Assembly: GCA_023266575.1 (NCBI GenBank)
Contig: JAHFPV010000002.1
Location: forward strand, 248,001 to 312,000
Length of the DNA stretch: 64,000 nt
Reading direction: 5' to 3'
Origin: Sphingobium sp.
GTDB lineage: Bacteria; Pseudomonadota; Alphaproteobacteria; Sphingomonadales; Sphingomonadaceae
Shown here: positions 9,406-16,950 of the stretch, piece after piece
How positions within the stretch are numbered: the stretch's first letter is position 1
Layout: every line of letters begins with the position of its first letter
The notes under the pieces: model-generated
What the model saw: the letters and a program-made list of their open reading frames with translations, nothing else
What the model was told of the DNA's origin: nothing
The model's database searches: none
Translations under genes and position numbers: made by a program

Positions 9406-9762
9406 ATGAGCTTCCGTAAAACCGCCATTTCCGCGCTACTCTGCTTCACCGCGCTGTTGCCGATAGCAGTCATTGCGCGCGCGGCTACCGGAACCAAAAC
9501 AAGAGATGTCCTTCAATTGACGATCACTTTTGAAGCGCCCGACACCTGCCGTATCAACGTTGGCGATCAATCATTCTTGATGCCAAAGCAGGATGACGCT
9601 CTACTCGCGACGCTCAAGCCGCTCGTTAAGAGGGGACAAATTCTCTCCATCGTGGGTGGCATGGATATTCCGTACCGATGTATCGGCCATACGATCTATA
9701 CCGCGCAACGGGCTGGTTTTAAGAAAGTAGGATTTGTCGCAGAACCGCCCGAAGCCAAATAG
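9406..9762 (+). CDS. Secreted ExbD-like small protein
   Basis: This 118-residue protein has an N-terminal signal or anchor (about 1-27, ending IARAAT). The C-terminal half, VGGMDIPYRCIGHTIYTAQ then RAGFKKVGFVAEP, resembles the periplasmic domain of ExbD/TolR proteins. No ExbB/TolQ partner is adjacent, and the N-terminus reads as a cleavable signal rather than the ExbD membrane helix with its key Asp. Codons are visibly less GC-rich at third positions than in flanking genes, and hicAB follows, so this may be transferred DNA. ExbD relationship is inferred from the C-terminal pattern only. Confidence 0.65.
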   Translation: MSFRKTAISALLCFTALLPIAVIARAATGTKTRDVLQLTITFEAPDTCRINVGDQSFLMPKQDDALLATLKPLVKRGQILSIVGGMDIPYRCIGHTIYTAQRAGFKKVGFVAEPPEAK

Positions 9763-9844
9763 CGAGCAATACCAGCACGCATTGGTGGGGACTTACGGCA
9801 TGTTCAGTCGCAATCACCGCAATCTGGTATAAAGCTGCTGCGGT

Positions 9845-10195
9845 TTACCCCGCCCGCCCGATACTCTCGGCCAGCACATTGGCGACATAAGCGTTCAGCG
9901 ACACGCCCTCTCGCGCGGCCACGAACTTCAGCTTTTCATGCAGAGACCGTGGCACGCGCTGCCGCCATTGGCCCAGCGCGCCGGGACCAGGAACATCACG
10001 TCCCAATGCCTTGGCTGCATCATGCCATTCGGCAATAGCCGCCGCCGCATCGGCCAGTGCCGCCGCCGGCGTGTCGCCATCACCCATACAACCGGGCAGC
10101 GCGGGAACGGTCGCCAGCCAGCCGCCGCCGTCCGCCTCCGACAATGGCTCGACCATGATCGCATATTCGGCCTGCCGCGCCTTTGTTTTAGCCAT
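9845..10195 (-). CDS. hicB: HicB-family antitoxin
   Basis: The 116-residue protein has the HicB layout. An N-terminal partial RNase-H-like fold (EYAIMVEPLSEADGGGWLAT with PALPGCMGDGDT, about 10-45) is followed by a C-terminal ribbon-helix-helix segment, RVPRSLHEKLKFVAAREGVS then LNAYV (about 80-104). It would neutralise HicA and repress the promoter. Its start overlaps the hicA stop by 8 bases, so toxin is translated first, the usual HicAB order. Confidence 0.88.
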   Translation of the reverse strand: MAKTKARQAEYAIMVEPLSEADGGGWLATVPALPGCMGDGDTPAAALADAAAAIAEWHDAAKALGRDVPGPGALGQWRQRVPRSLHEKLKFVAAREGVSLNAYVANVLAESIGRAG

Positions 10196-10436
10196 GCTTG
10201 CTGTCCTTCACAAATGCCATCAGCTTACGCACATAGACCGGCTTGATCGGGCGCTTGGCCGGAATGGTCAGGATCGTATCACTGCCCGGCACCGCCACTT
10301 TCCAGTGCGACCCGCCCCCTGTCGGCGGCAGGCAAGCCCAACCTAACTGTGCGCATAGCGTCTGAATATCCGATATCGTCCAATCCCCGGCAGGATTACG
10401 CAGCATCCGGTCCAGCAGCTTGTCCGCCTTGGTCAT
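10188..10436 (-). CDS. hicA: HicA-family mRNA interferase toxin
   Basis: This 82-residue protein is a double-stranded-RNA-binding-fold toxin expected to cleave mRNA. The signature GGGSHWKV carries the catalytic His at about 44, and the C-terminal KRPIKPVYVRKLM helix is typical. It is somewhat longer than minimal HicA proteins (about 60 residues), with an extra N-terminal helix. The promoter just upstream places transcription start almost at the ATG. Confidence 0.85.
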   Translation of the reverse strand: MTKADKLLDRMLRNPAGDWTISDIQTLCAQLGWACLPPTGGGSHWKVAVPGSDTILTIPAKRPIKPVYVRKLMAFVKDSKHG

Positions 10437-10442
10437 ACAAAT

Positions 10443-10471
10443 ATGATACCGTATATGGTGCCAAATTGCAA
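10443..10471 (-). promoter_or_regulatory. hicAB promoter and near-palindromic operator
   Basis: On the minus strand, TTGCAA (10466-10471) and TATCAT (10443-10448) are separated by exactly 17 bases. The near-palindrome ACCGTATATGGT (10448-10459, one mismatched pair) fills the spacer beside the -10. It is a likely HicB operator. The expected transcription start falls at about the hicA ATG (10436), so the message may be leaderless. Confidence 0.6.
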
Positions 10472-10482
10472 TAACTAAGCGC

Positions 10483-12306
10483 TCACTCCACCGTCACACT
10501 CTTCGCCAAATTCCGTGGCTGGTCCACATCGGTCCCCTTGGCCACCGCGACATGATAGGCCAGCAACTGCACCGGCACCGCATAGACCAACGGCGCGATC
10601 AGGGGATGCACCTTGGGCATCTCGATCGTCGCCATGCAGCCCTCGCCCGCCAGCGCAATGCCTTCCGCGTCGGAAATCAGCACCACCTTGCCACCGCGCG
10701 CCTGCACTTCCTGCATATTGCTTACGGTTTTCTCGAACAGCGGGCCTGACGGCGCGATCACGATCACCGGCACCGCCTCGTCGATCAGCGCGATCGGCCC
10801 ATGCTTCATCTCGCCAGCCGCATAGCCCTCGGCATGGATATAACTGATTTCCTTGAGTTTCAGCGCGCCTTCCAGCGCCATCGGATAATCCGGCCCGCGC
10901 CCCAGATACAGCACGTCGCGCGCCGGTGCGATGAGGTGCGCCATCGCCTCGATATCGCCATCATGGCCCAGCGCCTCGTTCATCGCGGCCGGCGCTTCGG
11001 ACAGGTGCCAGACGATCTCGGCCTCCTCTTCCGGGGTCAGCAGCCCCTTGGCCCGCGCCAGATTGGCGGCCAGCGCGGCCAGCACGGCGAGTTGGCAAGT
11101 GAAGGCCTTGGTCGACGCCACGCCGATTTCCGGCCCGGCATGGGTCGGCAGCAACAGGTCGGCCTCGCGCGCCATCGAACTGGTCGGCACATTGACCACC
11201 ACCGCGATGATCTGGTCCGCCGCCCTGGCATGGCGCAGCGCCGCCAGCGTATCCGCCGTCTCGCCCGACTGGCTGATGAACAAGGCGAGGCCGCCCTTCT
11301 CCAGCACCGGGTCGCGATAGCGGAACTCGCTCGCCACATCGATGTCCACTGGCACGCGCGCAAATTTCTCGAACCAATATTTGGCGACCATGCCGGCATA
11401 GAAGCTGGTGCCGCAGGCAACGATGGTGATGCGCTTCACCGCTCCCAGATCGAAATCCATGTCCGGCATGGCGACTTCATTTTCCATCCGGCGCAGATAG
11501 GCGCGCAGCGTCTGGGCGACGACGACCGGCTGCTCGTAAATTTCCTTCTGCATGAAGTGGCGATGATTGCCCTTGTCGATCATCGCCCCCGACACGCCGG
11601 ACAGGGTCACAGGCCGTTCGACCGGCGCATTATCCTTGTCGAAAATCTCCGCGCCGTCCTTCGTAATGACGACCCAGTCGCCCTCTTCCAGATAGGCGAT
11701 CTTCTGCGTCAGCGGTGCCAGCGCCAAGGCATCCGACCCCAGATAGGTCTCGCCATCGCCATAGCCCACCACCAAAGGCGACCCCAGCCGCGCGCCGATC
11801 AGCATGTCGGGATGGCTGCGGAACAAGATCGCCAGCGCAAATGCGCCATGCAGGCGCGGCAACACTTGGCGCACCGCCTCCTTGGGTGACGCCCCCTGCT
11901 CCACCAGCTCGCTCACCAGATGGGCGACCACTTCGGTGTCGGTCTGGCTATCGAAGATGCGGCCCCGCGCGATCAGTTCGGCGCGCAGCGGCTTGAAATT
12001 CTCGATGATGCCATTGTGGACCAGCGCCACTTCGCGCGTCGCATGGGGATGCGCATTACTGGTCGTCGGCGCGCCATGGGTCGCCCAGCGTGTATGGGCA
12101 ATGCCGGTGGTGCCGGGCAGCGGCTCGTCGCGCAACTCGGTCACCAGATTGGCGAGTTTCCCCTCCGCCCGCCGCCGCTCGATCGCGCCGTCATGGACGG
12201 TGGCGACCCCTGCGCTGTCATAGCCGCGATATTCCAGCCGCTTGAGCCCATCGACCAGCCGCTCCGCCACGTCGCTATTGCTGATGATGCCAATGATGCC
12301 GCACAT
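10483..12306 (-). CDS. glmS: Glucosamine-fructose-6-phosphate aminotransferase (isomerizing)
   Basis: This 607-residue enzyme makes glucosamine 6-phosphate from fructose 6-phosphate and glutamine, the first step to UDP-GlcNAc. MCGIIGIISN exposes the N-terminal nucleophile Cys2, and a class II glutaminase domain follows (to about 240). Two SIS domains carry CGTSFYAG and SQSGETADT. The C-terminus is DQPRNLAKSVTVE. No glmS ribozyme-like leader is evident, since only 16 bases separate it from the upstream PIN gene. glmU lies 1.7 kb away with a toxin-antitoxin pair and a phosphoesterase between. Confidence 0.97.
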   Translation of the reverse strand: MCGIIGIISNSDVAERLVDGLKRLEYRGYDSAGVATVHDGAIERRRAEGKLANLVTELRDEPLPGTTGIAHTRWATHGAPTTSNAHPHATREVALVHNGIIENFKPLRAELIARGRIFDSQTDTEVVAHLVSELVEQGASPKEAVRQVLPRLHGAFALAILFRSHPDMLIGARLGSPLVVGYGDGETYLGSDALALAPLTQKIAYLEEGDWVVITKDGAEIFDKDNAPVERPVTLSGVSGAMIDKGNHRHFMQKEIYEQPVVVAQTLRAYLRRMENEVAMPDMDFDLGAVKRITIVACGTSFYAGMVAKYWFEKFARVPVDIDVASEFRYRDPVLEKGGLALFISQSGETADTLAALRHARAADQIIAVVVNVPTSSMAREADLLLPTHAGPEIGVASTKAFTCQLAVLAALAANLARAKGLLTPEEEAEIVWHLSEAPAAMNEALGHDGDIEAMAHLIAPARDVLYLGRGPDYPMALEGALKLKEISYIHAEGYAAGEMKHGPIALIDEAVPVIVIAPSGPLFEKTVSNMQEVQARGGKVVLISDAEGIALAGEGCMATIEMPKVHPLIAPLVYAVPVQLLAYHVAVAKGTDVDQPRNLAKSVTVE

Positions 12307-12322
12307 GTGCCGGGGGAGCCTT

Positions 12323-12703
12323 TCAGAGTTGATAGGGAACGCGGATGCCCGGCATCTGTGCCGGAAAATCCTTAGTATTGCGTGTCACCAGCACACGACC
12401 GCGCGTCTGGGCTGTCGCCAATATGATCGCATCCATGGCTTTGAGCCGGGGGCGCTCGCGACGCAAGGCCGCAGCACGGCTGCCGATCTCCGCGTCAACT
12501 TCGTCCACGCCGAAGCCGGACAGCAAAGTCTCCGCGCGCCACAGCCCGTCGCCTGCGCCTTTCGACATGACCTCGATCCAGACCGCCCGGCTGATCCACG
12601 CCCGCGCGCCAAAATCCGTCGCGCGGTCAATCTCCGTGCGCGCCGGTGGAAAGCCCGCCAACGCATCAATGATGATATTGGAATCGAAGCTGAAGCCGCT
12701 CAC
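12323..12703 (-). CDS. vapC: PIN-domain toxin, VapC-like ribonuclease
   Basis: The 126-residue PIN protein shows the acidic metal-binding set: Asp7 in FDSNIIIDAL, Glu44 in WIEV, Asp91 in MDAIILATA and Asp112 in TRNTKDF. These define Mg2+-dependent RNases of VapC type. It follows its antitoxin with a four-base overlap and ends 16 bases before glmS, so read-through into glmS is possible. Confidence 0.87.
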   Translation of the reverse strand: MSGFSFDSNIIIDALAGFPPARTEIDRATDFGARAWISRAVWIEVMSKGAGDGLWRAETLLSGFGVDEVDAEIGSRAAALRRERPRLKAMDAIILATAQTRGRVLVTRNTKDFPAQMPGIRVPYQL

Positions 12704-13074
12704 CGCGAAGCCGGCTTCTTGGGATCGGGATATTTGCCCGCCACCATATCGAGATAAATCTGGCGCTGCCGATCATCTTCCGCGTCGAACAGGTCGGGAA
12801 ACTCGGCCTTGGTGGCTTCATAATCATCGTCCCAGGGCCGGGTCGATGACGCGCGTTCCCGCCGCTGCCACTCGACCGAATCGCCAGCATCGACCTGGCC
12901 CTTCCACGCGCCAAAGCCGATATCGAGCCACTTCTTGTTCCCCGCCGATTGCGCGTCTGCCCGATAATCCCGCACCGCCTCCCGCAACACAGCCGCCCGC
13001 GACTTGCCCTGTTCGCGGGCAAGCTGGTCCAGCCATTTGACGTCATCGTCGGGTATGTCAGCCAGAAAACGCAT
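12700..13074 (-). CDS. Ribbon-helix-helix antitoxin of the PIN toxin
   Basis: The 124-residue protein begins MRFLADIPDDDVKWLDQLAR and continues EQGKSRAAVLREAV, a CopG/MetJ-type ribbon-helix-helix DNA-binding segment (about 2-37). The remainder is acidic and probably unstructured, ending in PDLFDAEDDRQRQIY, which would wrap the toxin. A perfect palindrome sits at its promoter. Longer than typical VapB; the tail resembles that of other alphaproteobacterial RHH antitoxins. Confidence 0.82.
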   Translation of the reverse strand: MRFLADIPDDDVKWLDQLAREQGKSRAAVLREAVRDYRADAQSAGNKKWLDIGFGAWKGQVDAGDSVEWQRRERASSTRPWDDDYEATKAEFPDLFDAEDDRQRQIYLDMVAGKYPDPKKPASR

Positions 13075-13083
13075 GATGATATT

Positions 13084-13106
13084 TTGATATCATATCATGA
13101 TATCAA
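13084..13106 (-). promoter_or_regulatory. Palindromic operator of the vapBC-like pair
   Basis: TTGATATCA (13084-13092) and TGATATCAA (13098-13106) form a perfect 9-bp inverted repeat around TATCA. The palindrome is AT-rich, ten bases upstream of the antitoxin ATG, and a natural binding site for the dimeric RHH repressor. Confidence 0.65.
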
Positions 13107-13107
13107 G

Positions 13108-14007
13108 TCAAGATGCCGCAGAATTGCTCACATATGTCCGGCTCACTGTCGGCTTTATCCTGATCAGCCAGATATCCGGCGGCGCCAGCATCCGAATCGG
13201 CAATCCGCTGGTGCCGACGCCAGCCGCCACGATCATCGTTTTGGCCCCGTCGCGATACAGGCCACAGGCATAGCGCGTGCCATATTTCGACGGCACATAG
13301 ACGACCCCGGCAAAGGGCAGCGCCACCTGCCCGCAATGGGTATGCCCCACCAGCGTCAGCGACGGCGCGTCCGGCAGTGCGGGGAACACATCCGGCCCAT
13401 GCGACAGAATCAGCGGCGCGCCACCCAGTCGCGCCATCGCCGCCAGCGTGTCGGGCAGGTCGGGCCTGCGCGTGTAAATGTCCTGCAACCCGCCAATCAC
13501 CAGCGGCCCGCGCCGCACCACGCCATCCTGCAACAGGGTGATGCCCAGCCGCGCAAAAGCCGCTGCCCAGTCCCGACCACTCAGCGCAACCCGGTTCAGC
13601 TTGCTGCGGCTGTCATGATTGCCCAGCACCGCCACCACGCCCAGCGGTGCGCGCAACTTGCCAAACGGCGCAATGCTCGCCCGCGCGTCATAGGTCGCCC
13701 CGCCCTTGGCATCGCCGATATAGTCCCCGCCCAGCAGGATCAGGTCAGGCCGCAGCGCATTGATCTGCGCCACGATCCGCGCCATCCGCGCCGGGCTATT
13801 GTCCGGCCCGGACAAATGCGTGTCAGTCAGCAGCGCGACCGTAACCGGATCACGCGGCGCATCCGCCGGAAAGGGCAGCGCAATCTCCGCCCGCCGCACC
13901 ACCGGCATGGCGCTGGCGTTCATCACCAGCCAGCCAGCAAAGGCCAGCAGAACGATCATCACGCCAACCAACCCCGCCAGCCAGGGATGCCGCTGGACCA
14001 GCTTCAT
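13108..14007 (-). CDS. Membrane-anchored metallophosphoesterase
   Basis: The 299-residue calcineurin-like phosphoesterase has an N-terminal helix (about 8-28, GLVGVMIVLLAFAGWLV) placing the catalytic part in the periplasm. All metal-site motifs are present: LLTDTHLSG, LGGDYIGD, LGNHDSRS, LSHGPD and GHTHCGQ. This arrangement matches YaeI/LpxH-like phosphodiesterases, but the substrate is unknown. ATG 14007 overlaps the glmU stop (ATGA), so it is coupled to UDP-GlcNAc synthesis and might act in envelope metabolism. Confidence 0.88.
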   Translation of the reverse strand: MKLVQRHPWLAGLVGVMIVLLAFAGWLVMNASAMPVVRRAEIALPFPADAPRDPVTVALLTDTHLSGPDNSPARMARIVAQINALRPDLILLGGDYIGDAKGGATYDARASIAPFGKLRAPLGVVAVLGNHDSRSKLNRVALSGRDWAAAFARLGITLLQDGVVRRGPLVIGGLQDIYTRRPDLPDTLAAMARLGGAPLILSHGPDVFPALPDAPSLTLVGHTHCGQVALPFAGVVYVPSKYGTRYACGLYRDGAKTMIVAAGVGTSGLPIRMLAPPDIWLIRIKPTVSRTYVSNSAAS

Positions 14008-15359
14008 CCCTTGGCAGCCGCCTTCCGCGCCATCATCCGCGCCCGGAACCGCGCCGCCCAGCCCGGCTTGGCTTCCTGCGCAGGCCGCACCAGGCACAGC
14101 GCATCCGCCTCGACCGCCTTGGTCACCACGCTCCCCGCCGCGACGATCGCGCCCTCACCGATCGACACCGGCGCAACCAGCGCACTGTTCGACCCGACGA
14201 ACGCCCCCGCGCCGATCTCGGTCTTATATTTGAAGAAGCCGTCATAATTGCAGGTGATCGTCCCCGCGCCGATATTGGCCCCCGCCCCCACGCTGGCGTC
14301 GCCGATATAGGACAGGTGATTGACCTTGGCCCCTTCGCCCAGCACCGCCTTCTTGATCTCGACAAAATTGCCGACCTTGGCCTTCACCCCGATCTGCGCG
14401 CCGGGCCGCAGCCGCGCATAGGGACCGATCGCCGCGCCGCTTTCCACGCTTGCCCCTTGCAGATGGGAAAAGGCGTGGATGACCACATCGTCCGCCACAC
14501 TGACGCCCGGCCCAAACACGACGTTCGGCTCCACCACCACGTCACGGCCCAGCACCGTGTCATGCGCAAAGAACACCGTCTCCGGCGCGACCAAAGTCAC
14601 CCCCTCGCGCATCGCCTCTACCCGGCGGCGCGCCTGCCACATCGCTTCCACGCCCGCCAGTTCGACCCGGCTGTTGACCCCCGCCACTTCCCAGGCTTCG
14701 GTCTCGATGACAGCGCTCGGCGCGCCCGGCAGCATGATGATGTCGGGCAGATAATATTCGCCAGCGGCATTGTCGTTGCCAATCTGGTCGAGCAGCACGA
14801 ACAGGTCGGTCGATCGCACCGCCATCAGCCCGCTGTTGCAAAGCGTCACCGCCCGCTCGGCCTCGCTGGCGTCCTTATATTCGACCATCTTTTCGATGAT
14901 GCCCTGCCCGTCGGCGATGATCCGGCCATAGGCGGCGGCGTCATCGGGCCGGAAGCCCAGCACGACCGCGCGCGGATCATCCCCCCGGTTCAGCCGGTCG
15001 AGCATCGCCCGCATCGTCGCCCCGCTCACCAGCGGCACGTCGCCATAGAGGATCAGCACATCGCCTGCAAAACCCGCCAGCGCGTCATGCGCCTGCGCGA
15101 CCGCATGGCCGGTGCCAAGCTGCCTGTCCTGCACCGCAATCACCGCGCCGGTGCCCGCGACCGCTGCCTCGACCTGCTCGCGCCCCGCGCCGACCACGAC
15201 GACCTGCCGCTCCGGCTCCAGCACGGCGACGCTGGCCAGCAGATGCAGCAGCATCGGCCGCCCCGCGACCGGATGCAGCACCTTGTGCAGCGACGATTTC
15301 ATGCGCGTGCCCTGCCCGGCGGCAAGGATGATGACAGCAAGAGGACGGCTGGCGGTCAC
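14004..15359 (-). CDS. glmU: Bifunctional UDP-GlcNAc pyrophosphorylase / GlcN-1-P acetyltransferase
   Basis: The 451-residue enzyme acetylates glucosamine 1-phosphate and couples it to UTP. The N-terminal domain starts LAVIILAAGQGTRMKSSLHK, and YGDVPLV follows. The C-terminal half is a left-handed beta-helix with hexapeptide repeats and SYIGDASVG and NYDGFFKYKTEIG. I chose GTG 15359 because GAGGGA precedes it by about 10 bases and the product matches family length. An ATG at 15377 without a clear ribosome site would add six residues. It is divergent from gph. Confidence 0.95.
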   Translation of the reverse strand: MTASRPLAVIILAAGQGTRMKSSLHKVLHPVAGRPMLLHLLASVAVLEPERQVVVVGAGREQVEAAVAGTGAVIAVQDRQLGTGHAVAQAHDALAGFAGDVLILYGDVPLVSGATMRAMLDRLNRGDDPRAVVLGFRPDDAAAYGRIIADGQGIIEKMVEYKDASEAERAVTLCNSGLMAVRSTDLFVLLDQIGNDNAAGEYYLPDIIMLPGAPSAVIETEAWEVAGVNSRVELAGVEAMWQARRRVEAMREGVTLVAPETVFFAHDTVLGRDVVVEPNVVFGPGVSVADDVVIHAFSHLQGASVESGAAIGPYARLRPGAQIGVKAKVGNFVEIKKAVLGEGAKVNHLSYIGDASVGAGANIGAGTITCNYDGFFKYKTEIGAGAFVGSNSALVAPVSIGEGAIVAAGSVVTKAVEADALCLVRPAQEAKPGWAARFRARMMARKAAAKG

Positions 15360-15450
15360 GATAAGGATGTCCCTCATAAATGGGTCTATGGCCCATGGCT
15401 CTGCCATGTTTGGCTTGCCTTTGCCACCGCGGTCGCGGCATGGCGCGGCC

Positions 15451-16119
15451 ATGGCAAAAATTCCTTTCGATATTGTTGGCTTCGACCTCGACGGCACGCT
15501 GATCGACACCAGCGGAGACCTCGCCGCCGCGGTCAATCATGCCATCGCCACCATCGGCCGCCCGCCCTTCCCGGTCGACGCGATCCGGCCCTTCGTGGGC
15601 AAGGGCGCCAAGGTCATGCTTGAACGCGCGCTCGATGCGTCGGGTGGGTATGACGATGCGATACTGGCGCAATTGCTGCCGATCCTGCTCGACTATTATC
15701 AGGCGAACCTCAGCGCCCAGTCCGTCCCCTATCCCGGCCTGATCGCGGCGATGGACGGGCTGGCAGCGGCAGGCGTCAAGCTCGCCATCTGCACCAACAA
15801 GGCGGAACGCTTCACCCTCCCGCTGATGGACCAGCTTGGCCTCACGTCCCGTTTCGCCAGCATCGTCGGCGGCGACACGGTCGGTATCGCCAAGCCCGAT
15901 CCCGCGCCGATCCACGCCATGATCGATCGCGCGGGCGGTGGCCGGGCGATCTTCATCGGCGACACGATCAACGACATAGCGGGCGCGCGCAATGCGGGCA
16001 TCCCCAGCATCGCGGTCAGCTTCGGCTTCCTCGACGGCCCGGTCGAGGATCTCGCCGCCGATGCCATCATCGACCATTTCGATGCGCTACTGCCCTTGCT
16101 CGAAAGCTGGCCCGCATGA
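15451..16119 (+). CDS. gph: Phosphoglycolate phosphatase (HAD family)
   Basis: This 222-residue HAD hydrolase has the nucleophile motif FDLDGTLIDT (Asp12, Asp14), the threonine motif ICTNKAERF, a Lys in GIAKPDP and the acidic motif IGDTINDIAGA. These match Gph, which removes phosphoglycolate formed during DNA repair or oxygenation side reactions. ATG 15451 gives MAKIPFDIVGFDLDG. An in-frame ATG at 15406 has less family support. Overlaps the crotonase gene by four bases. Confidence 0.9.
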   Translation: MAKIPFDIVGFDLDGTLIDTSGDLAAAVNHAIATIGRPPFPVDAIRPFVGKGAKVMLERALDASGGYDDAILAQLLPILLDYYQANLSAQSVPYPGLIAAMDGLAAAGVKLAICTNKAERFTLPLMDQLGLTSRFASIVGGDTVGIAKPDPAPIHAMIDRAGGGRAIFIGDTINDIAGARNAGIPSIAVSFGFLDGPVEDLAADAIIDHFDALLPLLESWPA

Positions 16120-16877
16120 CCCTGCGGCTGGAGCAGGACGGCGCGATCGCCCGCCTGCTGATCGACCGCCCGGCCCGCCGCAACGCGATGACGCAGGCGA
16201 TGTGGGAAAGCCTCCCCCTGCTGGTGGCGCAGGCGATGGCAGACGACAATGTGCGCGTCCTGATCCTCGCCTCCGCCACACCCGGCCTCTTCTGCGCCGG
16301 GGCCGACATCGGCGAATTTGCCAGCCACAGTGGTGAAGAGCGTTGGCGCATCGCCAATCAGGCTGCGATCCGCGCCAGCCAATATGCCCTCGCTCATGCG
16401 GCCAAGCCTGTCATCGCCGCGATCGACGGCGATTGCGTAGGCGGCGGCTGCGGCCTCGCCATCGCCTGCGACCTGCGCATCGCCGCCCCCTCCGCGCGAT
16501 TGGGGATAACGCCAGCAAAGCTCGGCATCGTCTATTCCCTGTTCGACACCAAATTGCTGGTCGATCTGGTCGGCCCGGCCCGCGCCAAGCGCATCCTCTT
16601 CACCGGCGCGCTACACAATGCGGACGACGCCCTCGCCATCGGCCTGATCGACGAAATCGCCCCCGATCCCCTCGCCGCTGCCACCGCCCTGGCCCACATC
16701 ATCGCCACCAACGCGCAGCATAGCATCCGCGCATCCAAAGCGATCATCCGCCGCATATTGGACGGTCAGGCCGATGACGACGACACCACCCTCGCCATGT
16801 TCCGCGACGCCTTCACCCTGCCCGACTTTGCCGAAGGCGTGGCCGCGTTTCAGGCGAAGAGGCGGCCTGACTTTTAA
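16116..16877 (+). CDS. Enoyl-CoA hydratase/isomerase family protein lacking both hydratase glutamates
   Basis: The 253-residue protein has the crotonase fold: CoA-binding and oxyanion segments LFCAGADIGEF (about 59-68) and VGGGCGLAIACDLRIA (about 108-123). In true hydratases a Glu stands after the Cys of GGGCE and another in QPEILLG; here they are Gly113 and Ala134 (TPAKLGI). Water addition to enoyl-CoA is therefore doubtful. Other crotonase reactions such as isomerisation, decarboxylation or thioester hydrolysis remain possible. It is translationally coupled to gph and ends at a strong bidirectional terminator. Confidence 0.85.
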   Translation: MTLRLEQDGAIARLLIDRPARRNAMTQAMWESLPLLVAQAMADDNVRVLILASATPGLFCAGADIGEFASHSGEERWRIANQAAIRASQYALAHAAKPVIAAIDGDCVGGGCGLAIACDLRIAAPSARLGITPAKLGIVYSLFDTKLLVDLVGPARAKRILFTGALHNADDALAIGLIDEIAPDPLAAATALAHIIATNAQHSIRASKAIIRRILDGQADDDDTTLAMFRDAFTLPDFAEGVAAFQAKRRPDF

Positions 16878-16898
16878 GCCTGTATTCTCCCAAAAAGA

Positions 16899-16927
16899 AA
16901 AAGGCCTCCGCAATGCGAAGGCCTTTT
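16899..16927. terminator. Bidirectional intrinsic terminator between the crotonase and lpd genes
   Basis: AAAAGGCCT (16899-16907) and AGGCCTTTT (16919-16927) form a 9-bp stem with A and T tracts on opposite sides. It lies between the convergent ends of the plus-strand crotonase gene and minus-strand lpd, so it can serve both. Confidence 0.85.
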
Positions 16928-16950
16928 CTTATCGCTCGCTGGCTGTCCAA

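Noticed and set aside
12304..12322. glmS ribozyme before glmS
   Set aside because: Only 16 bases separate glmS from the PIN gene; no room for the element.
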